From an uncultured Eubacteriales bacterium (GTDB lineage: Bacteria; Bacillota; Clostridia; Oscillospirales; Acutalibacteraceae): a DNA stretch of 64,000 nucleotides. The stretch's first letter is position 1; each line of letters begins with the position of its first letter. A model generated the notes under the pieces. The model was not told the DNA's origin and ran no database searches. It saw nothing but the letters and a program-made list of their open reading frames with translations. The translations under genes and the position numbers were made by a program. Below, piece after piece: positions 9,748 through 18,194 of the stretch. The stretch spans positions 1 to 64,000 of the forward strand of contig CAJTXF010000008.1 of the NCBI GenBank assembly GCA_910580045.1, read 5' to 3'.

Positions 9748-9787
9748 AAAAAAGCAGGGGCCCTTTTGGGCTCCTGCTTCTTCTTTT
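9748..9787. terminator. Bidirectional intrinsic terminator
   Basis: A 10-bp stem 9754-9763/9768-9777 (GCAGGGGCCC, TTTT loop, GGGCTCCTGC) with one G:T pair. It is flanked by A6 on the left and a T-rich tail on the right, so it can end both the recJ-udk operon and the convergent zinc-ribbon gene. Confidence 0.85.
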
Positions 9788-9807
9788 ATACCGTGTTGGT
9801 TTTTTCG

Positions 9808-10242
9808 TTATTCCTGGGGAGGCTGGGTATTCTCATCCCCGGCAGCCTTCTCCTGAGGAGCGGGCTCCTCCACAGTCACCTCAATGGTCAGCTTGGCACC
9901 GCATGCACTGCAGAAGGAGGCGGTGTTGCTGCACTGCTTGCCGCAGGTGGGACAGACCAGCTTATTCTGCTTGTCACTCAGCTCTTTGGCGATGGCAGCT
10001 GCCTGGGCTTTCAGCTCGTCAATCTCGGTCATCTTGCCCACAGCCTCCGGGTCAGCGGACAGAGCCTGGCGGCAGTTGTCGTACACATACTGGCCCAGAA
10101 TCTCATAGCGCTTGGTAATCTCTGCATTCACCTCAGCCGCGCCGATGCGCAGCTTGGAAACGTCCACCAGCTGGCCAGCCTTACGGCCCACGGCCTCGGC
10201 AGCGGATTTTGCGTTTATGACCACGTCATCAAAAATTCCCAT
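9808..10242 (-). CDS. Small zinc-ribbon protein
   Basis: A 144-residue soluble protein. The first 90 residues are helical and Ala-rich, with a predicted coiled-coil stretch (EIDELKAQAAAIAKELSDKQ). They are followed by a zinc ribbon with two CxxC knuckles (CPTCGKQCSNTASFCSACG, about residues 94-112) and an acidic Pro/Glu tail. The start at 10242 is supported by AAGGAGGA (10251-10258). The open frame extends further upstream, but that part overlaps the promoter. It is a single-gene unit with its own promoter and terminator. Similar proteins are common in Clostridia; function unknown. Confidence 0.8.
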   Translation of the reverse strand: MGIFDDVVINAKSAAEAVGRKAGQLVDVSKLRIGAAEVNAEITKRYEILGQYVYDNCRQALSADPEAVGKMTEIDELKAQAAAIAKELSDKQNKLVCPTCGKQCSNTASFCSACGAKLTIEVTVEEPAPQEKAAGDENTQPPQE

Positions 10243-10294
10243 AATGATTGTCCTCCTTATAAGGTTGGGGTTTTCATCCCCGTGTGATGTACTT

Positions 10295-10323
10295 ATTATA
10301 ACGCCCAGGGTTAGAATTGTAAA
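10295..10323 (-). promoter_or_regulatory. Promoter of the zinc-ribbon gene
   Basis: On the minus strand: TTTACA (10318-10323), 17-nt spacer, perfect TATAAT (10295-10300), about 53 nt upstream of the start. Confidence 0.7.
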
Positions 10324-10385
10324 GCGCATTTCCCTTTCAAAATAATTAAATATTCTTTAAGAATGCCCACGTGTCTGCCGGCACA

Positions 10386-11213
10386 TCACAGCTTGGCAAT
10401 CCCCAAAGCGTCTAGGGCCTTTTCGATGAACATATCCCAGAAGCGCCACTCATGGCTGTAACCCTCTGCCTCCTCAAACTGGGCAGGCAGGCCAATTTCT
10501 TTGGCATGGGCCTTGAAGATTTGATACTTCTCCCAGATAAGAGGGTCCGCACTGCCGCAGCAGAAGTACAGCTTGGGCAGAGCGCCAGCTTTCTGCAGCT
10601 CTGGCAGACGGTCCCACACATTGATGGGCGAGTTCACATACCCCTCCAGACCTCCAAAGTTGTCCACCAGGTTTTCCACCCGCTTGTTGAACAGGGCATT
10701 GGCCCCGCCGCCGTCGTACTTGGGTGTCTTCATCTGCTTCAAATCCGTGGGGGCATTGGACAGGCTGGCCGCTCCGGCAAACTTCTCCGGGTTGCCTACC
10801 GCGTACTGCATGGCGCCGTTGCCGCCCATGGAGAGCCCGGCAATGAAGTTGTCCTCCCGCCTGGACGAGGAGGGGAACCAGCCCTGGATTAGGGGCATCA
10901 GCTCCTTGGTCAGATAGTCCCAGGCGTTGTAGCCAGTAGCGAAGCCGGGCCAATTCACATAGTTGGAGTTGGCCCCGCTGGGCATGACCACAATCAGCTG
11001 GCGCTCAGCGGCATAGGTCTCAATATTGGACTTGCGTATCCAGTCCGTATAGTCCCCGAAGGTGCCGTGGAGCAGGTAGAGGGTCCGGTACTTCTCCCCC
11101 TTGGTATAGAAATCCTCCGGACTGTCCAGCATGGGCTTGTCTGGCAGAATGATGTTTACATCTGTGTTAATGCCCAGATACTGGCTCAAAAAATTCAAAT
11201 GGGCAAGGGCCAT
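10386..11213 (-). CDS. Esterase family protein (PF00756-like alpha/beta hydrolase)
   Basis: A 275-residue cytoplasmic alpha/beta hydrolase of the putative esterase/EstA (tributyrin esterase) group. The oxyanion stretch YLLHGTFGDYTDW is near residues 48-60. The nucleophile elbow is GLSMGG (about 124-129) and the catalytic His lies in GYSHEWRFWD near the C terminus. AAGGAGG (11221-11227) sets the start. It is paralogous to the esterase at 12502-13335; the two flank metY with gaps of 12-13 nt. Acyl-ester hydrolysis is supported, the substrate is not. Confidence 0.88.
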   Translation of the reverse strand: MALAHLNFLSQYLGINTDVNIILPDKPMLDSPEDFYTKGEKYRTLYLLHGTFGDYTDWIRKSNIETYAAERQLIVVMPSGANSNYVNWPGFATGYNAWDYLTKELMPLIQGWFPSSSRREDNFIAGLSMGGNGAMQYAVGNPEKFAGAASLSNAPTDLKQMKTPKYDGGGANALFNKRVENLVDNFGGLEGYVNSPINVWDRLPELQKAGALPKLYFCCGSADPLIWEKYQIFKAHAKEIGLPAQFEEAEGYSHEWRFWDMFIEKALDALGIAKL

Positions 11214-11225
11214 AGAGCTCCCTCC

Positions 11226-12488
11226 TTATACGGCGGACATGGCCGCAGCCACGTCCGCCAAAATATCATCCACATTCTCCAGGCCTACGGACAGGCGAAT
11301 CATCCCTCCGTCGATACCGGCGGCTGCCAACTGCTCGTCAGTGAGCTGCCGGTGGGTCTCGCTGGCCGGGTGGAGCACGCAGGTACGGATGTCCGCCACG
11401 TGCACCTCATTGGAGGCCAGCTTCAGGCCGTCCATGAACTTGGCCGCAACTGTCCGGCCTCCCTTGATAATAAAGGAGATAACCCCGCTGCAGCCCTTCA
11501 GATACTTTTGAGCCAGGGCATAGTCCGGGCTGGAGGGCAAACCAGGATAAATGACGCTCTCCACTGCCGGGCTGCTCTCCAGGTACTTGGCCACAGCCAG
11601 GGCGTTTTCGCAGTACTGCTTCATGCGCACAGGCAGGGTCTCCAGGCCCAGGTTCAGCAAAAAGGCGGAGTGGGCTGCCGGATATACGCCGAAGTCCCGC
11701 ATCAGCTGCATCCGTGCCTTGATAATATAGGCCATGTTCCCATACTGTTTGGTATAGGAGATGCCGTGGTAGGATTCATCCGGCTGGGTGAGCTCAGGAA
11801 ATTTGCCATTGCTCCAGTCAAATTTGCCGCTGTCCACAATCACGCCCCCCACCTGCACCGCGTGGCCGTCCATATACTTGGTGGTAGAGTGGATAATAAT
11901 ATCCGCGCCAAACTGGAAGGGCTTGCACAGCACAGGGGTGGCAAAGGTGTTGTCCACAATCATAGGCACGCCCATCTGGTGGGCAATGTTGGCAAAGCGC
12001 TCAATATCCAGCACTTTCAGAGCCGGGTTGGCAATGGTCTCGCCAAAAAAGAGCTTTGTATTAGGCTTGAACGCTGCTTTAATCTCCTCGTCGCTGCTGT
12101 TGCCGTCCACATAGATGCACTCAATGCCCAGCTTCTTCAAGGTAAAGCTGAACAGGTTGATGGTGCCCCCATAGATAGTGGGCAGGCTGACAATGCTGTC
12201 CCCTGCTGAGCAGATGTTGAGGATGGACAGCAGGGAAGCCGCCTGGCCGGAGGTGGTGCACATAGCCCCCACGCCCCCCTCCAAATCGGCAATCTTATTC
12301 TCCACTGCCATGACAGTGGGGTTGCCGAACCGGGAGTAGCACAGGCCCCGGGTGGGGTCGTCAAAAATGGCGGCTACTTCAGCGGCGGAGTCATATACGT
12401 AGGTAGTACTCTGCACAATAGGCAGCACCCGGGGCTCTCCGTTGCCCGGAGTGTAGCCGGAGTGCAGGCATTTTGTCTCGTCTCTCAT
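11226..12488 (-). CDS. metY: O-acetylhomoserine sulfhydrylase (MetY), PLP enzyme
   Basis: A 420-residue Cys/Met-metabolism PLP enzyme making homocysteine from O-acetylhomoserine and sulfide. The family start (ETKCLHSGYTPGNGEPRVLP) is present, with YSRFGNPT and the PLP-lysine segment HSTTKYMDGH. Length fits MetY (about 420-430) rather than cystathionine gamma-synthase (about 380). The ATG at 12488 is preferred because of AAGGGG just upstream; a more distal in-frame ATG would overlap the neighbouring esterase stop. It lies between two esterase paralogs. No SAM riboswitch or T-box precedes it, so control probably comes from the operon promoter. Confidence 0.9.
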   Translation of the reverse strand: MRDETKCLHSGYTPGNGEPRVLPIVQSTTYVYDSAAEVAAIFDDPTRGLCYSRFGNPTVMAVENKIADLEGGVGAMCTTSGQAASLLSILNICSAGDSIVSLPTIYGGTINLFSFTLKKLGIECIYVDGNSSDEEIKAAFKPNTKLFFGETIANPALKVLDIERFANIAHQMGVPMIVDNTFATPVLCKPFQFGADIIIHSTTKYMDGHAVQVGGVIVDSGKFDWSNGKFPELTQPDESYHGISYTKQYGNMAYIIKARMQLMRDFGVYPAAHSAFLLNLGLETLPVRMKQYCENALAVAKYLESSPAVESVIYPGLPSSPDYALAQKYLKGCSGVISFIIKGGRTVAAKFMDGLKLASNEVHVADIRTCVLHPASETHRQLTDEQLAAAGIDGGMIRLSVGLENVDDILADVAAAMSAV

Positions 12489-12501
12489 TCCTATTTCCCC
12501 T

Positions 12502-13335
12502 TTATTCCGACACATGGCCCGAGCTTACGCCCTGGATCGCATGATCCAGAGGCAGCCAATCCATGGCCTTCAAAATGTATTCATCCCAGAATTTCCAATC
12601 GTGGCCGCCAGGACCTTCCTGCCAGGTCACGTCATAGCCCAGGCCCTGCAGCCTGTCTCGGAATTCCCGGCTGGGATGGATAAGGTTGTCCTCAGTACCG
12701 CAGGCGATGAAGATACGAGGCCTGTCCCCTGCATCTGCGGCCCGCTTGGCCAGCACGTCATAGTCAAACTCACTGCCCTTCACAGTATCCGGATCCCCAA
12801 AAACAGACTCAATATATCCCCGGTTGGTGAACACATTGTTTGTGTACTCCTTGTAGTTCTCGGGAATCGTGTCAATAATATAGGCTGCAGACAAAGCCAC
12901 AATATGGCTGAAAGTCTCGTGGAACCGCAGGCCGTTTACCGTAGCCCCAAATCCGCCCATGGACAGGCCGCCGATAAAGGTATCCTCCCGCTTTCTGGAC
13001 AAGGGGAAGGTCTTGCGGGTAAAGTCCACCAGCTCCTGGCCCACAAAAGTGCTGTACAGGTTCCCGGACTTTACATTGTCCACATAGAAGCTGTTGTCGC
13101 CGCTGGGCATAACCACCGCCAGATTCCGGGCCTCAGCCCAGCTCTGCAGGCGGGTTCCGCTGACCCAGTCGGTATAGTTGCCGAAAACGCCGTGGAGCAG
13201 ATAGAGGGTCTTGAAGGGCTTTTCCTCCGGCACAGGCTGGCCGGGGAACACCATCTTATCAGTAGGCAGCACCACCTGGATAGGCACAGTGCGCATCAGG
13301 GACTTGGAAAAGAAATTGCATTGGATAATTGCCAT
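12502..13335 (-). CDS. Esterase family protein (PF00756-like), second paralog
   Basis: A 277-residue alpha/beta hydrolase with YLLHGVFGNYTDW near residue 48, nucleophile elbow GLSMGG and catalytic His in GGHDWKFWDE near residue 252. It clearly shares ancestry with the esterase at 10386-11213 but has diverged widely. AAGGAGG (13342-13348) supports the start. It follows valS after 40 nt and precedes metY by 13 nt. Substrate unknown. Confidence 0.88.
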   Translation of the reverse strand: MAIIQCNFFSKSLMRTVPIQVVLPTDKMVFPGQPVPEEKPFKTLYLLHGVFGNYTDWVSGTRLQSWAEARNLAVVMPSGDNSFYVDNVKSGNLYSTFVGQELVDFTRKTFPLSRKREDTFIGGLSMGGFGATVNGLRFHETFSHIVALSAAYIIDTIPENYKEYTNNVFTNRGYIESVFGDPDTVKGSEFDYDVLAKRAADAGDRPRIFIACGTEDNLIHPSREFRDRLQGLGYDVTWQEGPGGHDWKFWDEYILKAMDWLPLDHAIQGVSSGHVSE

Positions 13336-13375
13336 AATGAACCTCCTTGTATCATTTCACGTGAACAGCGGGTTC

Positions 13376-16015
13376 TTACTTGCTGCCCTCTCCCCGCAGC
13401 TCCTTTAGGGTTTCCCGGGTTTGCTCAGCTTTAACCCGCAGCCGTTCACCGTTGGTGCGTACACCCTCAATCACGTCTGCCGGAGCCTTGCTCATAAACT
13501 TCTGGTTGCTCAGCTTCATCTCCACCCGGTCCAGCTGCTCTGTCAGCTGCTTCAGCTCCTTTTCCAGGCGCTGAACCTCCGCGTCCATATCAATCAAATC
13601 GGACAGAGGCAGATAGGAGCGAGCGCCAGTGGTGACGATGGTCACAGCCCCCTCGGGCGCTGTCTTAGCCTTGTGCTCAAAGCTGATTGTGTCGCAGAAT
13701 GCCAGCTTCAAAATAGCGTCATACTCTGCCAGGAAGGCAGCCGGGCTCCCAGTCTCAACACACAGAGAGGCCTTGCGGGAGGGCGGGACGTTCATCTCGC
13801 TGCGGCGGGTGCGGATAGCGGTAATCAACTCCATGACCCGCTCCATCTCAGCGGTTTCCACTGGGCTGTCCAGGGCAGAGTCAAACACCGGCCAAGGGGC
13901 GGTAATCAGCGCCTCGCCCTGGTGAGGCAGGTTCTGCCAGATTTCCTCGGTAATAAAGGGCATGAAGGGATGCAGCAGCTTCATGGCATTGCTCATGACC
14001 CAAACCAGCACCTGCCGGGCAGACTGGGCTGCGTCCTCATCCTGGTTCAGACGGATTTTCGCAAGCTCAATATACCAGTCGCAGAAATCGCCCCAAATAA
14101 AGTCATAGACCTTCTGCACGGCCACGCCCAGCTCGAACTTGTCCAGATTTTCGGTCATTTCTTTGGCCACCTGGTTGAAGCGGGAGACAATCCACTTGTC
14201 CTCCAGACTCTGCTGGACCGGCAGGCCGTAGGGCACATCCTTGCCCTCAATATTCATCAGGATAAAGCGGGCGGCATTCCATATCTTATTGGCAAAGTTC
14301 CGGCTGGCACTCACTTTCTCGTCCGAATAGCGGGTATCATTGCCAGGGCTGGTGCCAGTGATGATAGTCAGACGCAGAGCGTCAGCCCCGTATTTGTCAA
14401 TGACCTCCACCGGGTCCACGCCGTTGCCCAGAGACTTGCTCATCTTCCGGCCCTGGGCATCCCGCACCAGGCCGTGGAACAACACTGTATTAAAGGGCGG
14501 CTCCCCCATCTGCTCAATGCCGGAGAAAATCATCCGGGCCACCCAGAAGAAGATAATGTCATAAGCAGTCACCAATGTGCTGGTGGGATAGAAATACTCC
14601 AAGTCCCTGGTCTTTTCCGGCCAGCCCAGGGTGGAGAAGGGCCACAGTGCGGAGCTGAACCAGGTATCCAAGGTGTCCTCGTCCTGGCGCAGGGGCTTGC
14701 CGCACTTGGGGCAGATGGTCAAATCTGTCTCGGAGACAAAGGTCTCACCGCAGCCGTCACAGTACCAGGCGGGAATCCGATGGCCCCACCAAATCTGCCG
14801 GGAGATGCACCAATCCTTGATGTTCTCCATCCAGTTGTAGTAGACCTTCTCCATACGCTCGGGGATAATCTTCACCTGGTTCTCCCGCACTGCCTCAATA
14901 GCGGGCTTGGCCATGGAGTCCATTTTTACGAACCACTGGGTAGAGACTCGGGGCTCCACTGCTGTGTGGCAGCGGTGACAGGTACCCACATTGTGCTGGA
15001 TATCCTCTACCTTCAGCAGATAGCCACCTTCCTGCAAATCCTCTACAATGCGCTTGCGGGCCTCTGGGGCGGGCAGACCCTGATACTTGCCGCCGTTCTC
15101 GTTGATAACGCCGCTCTCGTCCATGACGGTAATAAGCTCCAGCCCATGGCGCTGGCCCACTAAAAAGTCGTTGGGGTCATGGGCAGGGGTAATCTTCACC
15201 ACGCCAGTGCCAAAGTCCATCTCCACATACTCGTCAGCCACAATAGGGATTTCCTTGTTCACCAGGGGCAGAATCACCTTTTTGCCAATCAGGCGCTGAT
15301 AGCGCTCATCCTCTGGGTGGACAGCTACTGCGGTATCACCCAGCATGGTCTCCGGGCGGGTAGTGGCCAGGCGGATGTCCCCAGAGCCATCGGCCAGGGG
15401 GTACCGCAGATGCCAGAAGGAGCCCGCCTTCTCCTCAAACTCCACCTCCGCGTCAGAGAGAGCGGTTTTGCAGTGGGGGCACCAGTTAATCATCCGCTCG
15501 CCCCTGTAGATAAGGCCCTTTTCGTAGAGCTTCACAAACACATGGCGCACAGCCCGGCTGCAGCCCTCGTCCAGGGTAAAGCGCTGGCGCTCCCAGTCAG
15601 CGGAGGAGCCAATCAGCTTCAGCTGCTCGGTGATGCGTCCGCCGTATTTTTCGTTCCACTGCCAGGCCCGCTCCATGTACTTTTCCCGGCCCATGCTCTC
15701 TTTGGAAAGGCCCTCCTTGGCCAGGGCCTCCACAATCTTTACCTCAGTAGCCAAGGCGGCGTGGTCCGTGCCGGGCAGCCATAAGGCGCTGAAGCCCTGC
15801 ATACGCTTCCAGCGGATAAGCACGTCCTGGGTGGTCATGGTCATAGCATGGCCCACATGGAGCTGGTCAGTAATATTGGGGGGCGGCATCATAATGGTAT
15901 AGGGCTTCTTGTTTGAATCAGGCTCGGCGTGGAAATAGCCGCCCTCTAACCAGAAATCATAGATTTCTTTCTCCACTGCCTGAGGCTCATAGGGTTTTGA
16001 AAAAAATTCCTTCAT
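13376..16015 (-). CDS. valS: Valyl-tRNA synthetase
   Basis: An 879-residue class Ia aminoacyl-tRNA synthetase charging tRNA-Val, of usual bacterial length. The HIGH-equivalent is HVGHAMT (about residues 53-59), KMSKS is present as GRKMSKSLGNG, and editing-domain motifs and a C-terminal coiled coil (DAEVQRLEKELKQLTEQL) are visible. It starts only 35 nt after the SLH/transglutaminase gene. There is no room for a T-box leader in that gap and I see no convincing promoter there. AAGGATG lies about 11 nt upstream of the start. Confidence 0.97.
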   Translation of the reverse strand: MKEFFSKPYEPQAVEKEIYDFWLEGGYFHAEPDSNKKPYTIMMPPPNITDQLHVGHAMTMTTQDVLIRWKRMQGFSALWLPGTDHAALATEVKIVEALAKEGLSKESMGREKYMERAWQWNEKYGGRITEQLKLIGSSADWERQRFTLDEGCSRAVRHVFVKLYEKGLIYRGERMINWCPHCKTALSDAEVEFEEKAGSFWHLRYPLADGSGDIRLATTRPETMLGDTAVAVHPEDERYQRLIGKKVILPLVNKEIPIVADEYVEMDFGTGVVKITPAHDPNDFLVGQRHGLELITVMDESGVINENGGKYQGLPAPEARKRIVEDLQEGGYLLKVEDIQHNVGTCHRCHTAVEPRVSTQWFVKMDSMAKPAIEAVRENQVKIIPERMEKVYYNWMENIKDWCISRQIWWGHRIPAWYCDGCGETFVSETDLTICPKCGKPLRQDEDTLDTWFSSALWPFSTLGWPEKTRDLEYFYPTSTLVTAYDIIFFWVARMIFSGIEQMGEPPFNTVLFHGLVRDAQGRKMSKSLGNGVDPVEVIDKYGADALRLTIITGTSPGNDTRYSDEKVSASRNFANKIWNAARFILMNIEGKDVPYGLPVQQSLEDKWIVSRFNQVAKEMTENLDKFELGVAVQKVYDFIWGDFCDWYIELAKIRLNQDEDAAQSARQVLVWVMSNAMKLLHPFMPFITEEIWQNLPHQGEALITAPWPVFDSALDSPVETAEMERVMELITAIRTRRSEMNVPPSRKASLCVETGSPAAFLAEYDAILKLAFCDTISFEHKAKTAPEGAVTIVTTGARSYLPLSDLIDMDAEVQRLEKELKQLTEQLDRVEMKLSNQKFMSKAPADVIEGVRTNGERLRVKAEQTRETLKELRGEGSK

Positions 16016-16050
16016 ATTGTAGGGTTCATCCTTTTATCTAGTTAATCAGG

Positions 16051-17895
16051 TTACGCCAGCTTAGAGAAGGCCGCGAAGATAACGGCAGCCTCTGCCCGGC
16101 TGGCAAACTTTTTGGGGTTAAAATTACCTTTGCTGTCTCCTGCCACCAGTTTGGCCTGCCTGCAGGCATACACCTTGGACTTGGCCCAGGAAGCGATGTC
16201 GTTGTCATCATTAAAATAGGCGATGTCATTGCCATCAGCCTGCAGCTCAAGGGCATTAGCCATGATGACGCAAATCTCCTGGCGGGTGATGGCCGCATTT
16301 GGGTTGAATTTTCCTTTTGTGCCAGCCATCAGGCCCGCAGACTTGGCCCAGGCTGCAGCCGGCCCATACCAGGCGGCGGGGTCCACATCCACAAAGGCTT
16401 TCTGGTTTTTATAGGCTTTTAAGTCCGCGTTCATGGCCTTGGACATTACCTGGGCAAATTGGCCGCGGGTCATATTCTGCCCGGGGTTGAACTTGCCGCC
16501 GCTGCCTCCAAAGTAATCCAAATCAGAGACAAGCTCTACGGCATTGTAATAGTAGGCGTCCCGGGTCACGTCAGGATAGCGCAGACGCGGATAGTCCTGG
16601 CCCAGATATTCATAGGCCTTGGTGGACTTCTTGGGATAGAAGTAGCCGGGCTGGTTCATATACTGGCCGACAAAGGGGCTCATCTCCACATGGGAGGCAT
16701 TGGAGGAGAAGGCCTCTCCCCAGCAGACGGTGCTGGTACCCACCAGGAAATAGTCCCAGCAGGGAGTGTCGCTGCCGTCATCCCAGGTCAAATCCACCAG
16801 GTACCAAAGGCCGTCGTCCATCTTCACCGCATTCCACATGTGGGTGGCGCTGATAATCAGCACACAGGGAATACGCATTTCATCCAGCACCATCTTGAAG
16901 GCCTTGGAGTAGCCCTCACACACAGGGTTATAGCTGTCGTTGGGAATCAGGGCGCTGTATGCGTTATGGCTAAGCCGCTCGCTGACAGCGTTGGGGCTGA
17001 CATGCTGATAGGTGCTGTAGGTGGCCAGCAGGTCATGGACGTACTTCACCTTGGAATAGGTATCCTTCTGGCGGTTTGCCGAGGTAGCAATGCTCCTCGC
17101 CGCGGAAATGGTCTGGTCCCGCATGGAGCTGGCCTGACGGCCCAGTGTCTTATCAATCTGGTAATAGGCATTGGTAATGGTGGCGCTGCTCCCCCAGCCA
17201 GAGAAGGAGAAATTCGCGTATATAACATTCTGAATCCAAATCAAGTCAGGGCGGTCAAAGGACAAGGCTGCCCAGGCCACAAACATATCACTGCAAATTT
17301 TGTCATAGGTAGTCTTGCCGGAACCAGTGGGATAGAACTGGTCCCCGGAGATGTAGCCAGAGAGCTTTGTGCCAGTGATGCCGGAGATATTCACGGCCAC
17401 ACCGCTGCTGGAGGCATTGTAGAACTGCTCACAGCTGATATTCTGCAGGGCATTGTAGCAAGCTTTCTGCCGGGCAGTCAGCTTGCTGTAAAAAGAGCCG
17501 TCAAAGGTGGCGTTGAGGGAGCTGTCAAACTCCATCTCAATGCCAAGACTGACAAAGTCCTCATTAGAGAGAGGCTCGCTGACAAGATAAATTGAGCCGT
17601 CATCCAGAATCGCGCCGGGCTCCACAGGCGCAAGCTCCGGCGGGACGTCTTCAACAGATTCGTCTTCTGAGGCCTCTGCCTGAGAAGCGTCTTCCTCAGG
17701 GACGCTGACTTCCTCTTCCAGGACAGAGCCCGCATCTTCCTCAGGAGCAGGCGTGGAAAGGACTTCACCAACTGCTAGAGAGGCGGCTGGCTCCTCTGCG
17801 GCAAAGGCAGTCTGAACAGGAGTCAGCGCCATAAGAGCGGCCAGTGATATGCTCAGAACAGCAGCTAGGACTTTGTGATACGGCTTACATGACAT
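16051..17895 (-). CDS. Secreted transglutaminase-like protein with SLH wall anchor
   Basis: A 614-residue exported protein. A signal peptide (about residues 1-35, ending near TAFAAEE) is followed by an acidic low-complexity linker. A transglutaminase-like domain carries Cys326 (SYNPVCEGYSKAF), His in THMWNAVK and Asp in LVDLTWDD. Three SLH repeats form the last 180 residues (KFNPGQNMTRGQFAQVM, KFNPNAAITRQEICVI, NFNPKKFASRAEAAVI). It is probably held on wall polysaccharide. Cross-linking or protease activity is possible. The start at 17895 has AGGAGGGA upstream; a longer frame would begin upstream of the promoter. Confidence 0.85.
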   Translation of the reverse strand: MSCKPYHKVLAAVLSISLAALMALTPVQTAFAAEEPAASLAVGEVLSTPAPEEDAGSVLEEEVSVPEEDASQAEASEDESVEDVPPELAPVEPGAILDDGSIYLVSEPLSNEDFVSLGIEMEFDSSLNATFDGSFYSKLTARQKACYNALQNISCEQFYNASSSGVAVNISGITGTKLSGYISGDQFYPTGSGKTTYDKICSDMFVAWAALSFDRPDLIWIQNVIYANFSFSGWGSSATITNAYYQIDKTLGRQASSMRDQTISAARSIATSANRQKDTYSKVKYVHDLLATYSTYQHVSPNAVSERLSHNAYSALIPNDSYNPVCEGYSKAFKMVLDEMRIPCVLIISATHMWNAVKMDDGLWYLVDLTWDDGSDTPCWDYFLVGTSTVCWGEAFSSNASHVEMSPFVGQYMNQPGYFYPKKSTKAYEYLGQDYPRLRYPDVTRDAYYYNAVELVSDLDYFGGSGGKFNPGQNMTRGQFAQVMSKAMNADLKAYKNQKAFVDVDPAAWYGPAAAWAKSAGLMAGTKGKFNPNAAITRQEICVIMANALELQADGNDIAYFNDDNDIASWAKSKVYACRQAKLVAGDSKGNFNPKKFASRAEAAVIFAAFSKLA

Positions 17896-17926
17896 ACGAT
17901 TCCCTCCTAATAATATGAATACTCTT

Positions 17927-17955
17927 ATTATCGCGCAAAACTGTTGTATTGTCAA
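17927..17955 (-). promoter_or_regulatory. Promoter of the SLH/transglutaminase-valS operon
   Basis: Minus strand: perfect TTGACA (17950-17955), 17-nt spacer, GATAAT (17927-17932), about 32 nt upstream of the start. Confidence 0.75.
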
Positions 17956-18084
17956 GTGTTGGAGGGACAGTGAAGCGTATTTCTTGGAAAACGAAGGCAG
18001 TGGCAGGCACAGGCGGATAAGACGCGGCGTCACCCCAGGATTATGAACAGAAAGTGAATATATCATTGAATTCTCGAAAAGGGC

Positions 18085-18113
18085 TTGCAATCATTCGAAA
18101 TTCATGCTAAAAT
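18085..18113 (+). promoter_or_regulatory. Promoter of the NlpC/P60-SLH gene
   Basis: TTGCAA (18085-18090), 17-nt spacer, TAAAAT (18108-18113). It is divergent from the SLH/transglutaminase promoter, leaving about 130 nt between the two -35 elements. Confidence 0.6.
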
Positions 18114-18194
18114 GTAACTGTTTTGTAATCATTCTGTCTCTATACCAACCATACCACCTGCAAAACATAACAATGAAGCTGAGAGGTACGATTT

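Noticed and set aside
12489..12501. Possible SAM riboswitch before metY
   Set aside because: Only 13 nt separate the genes; no room for the element.
16016..16050. Possible T-box leader of valS
   Set aside because: The gap is only 35 nt, far too short for a T-box.
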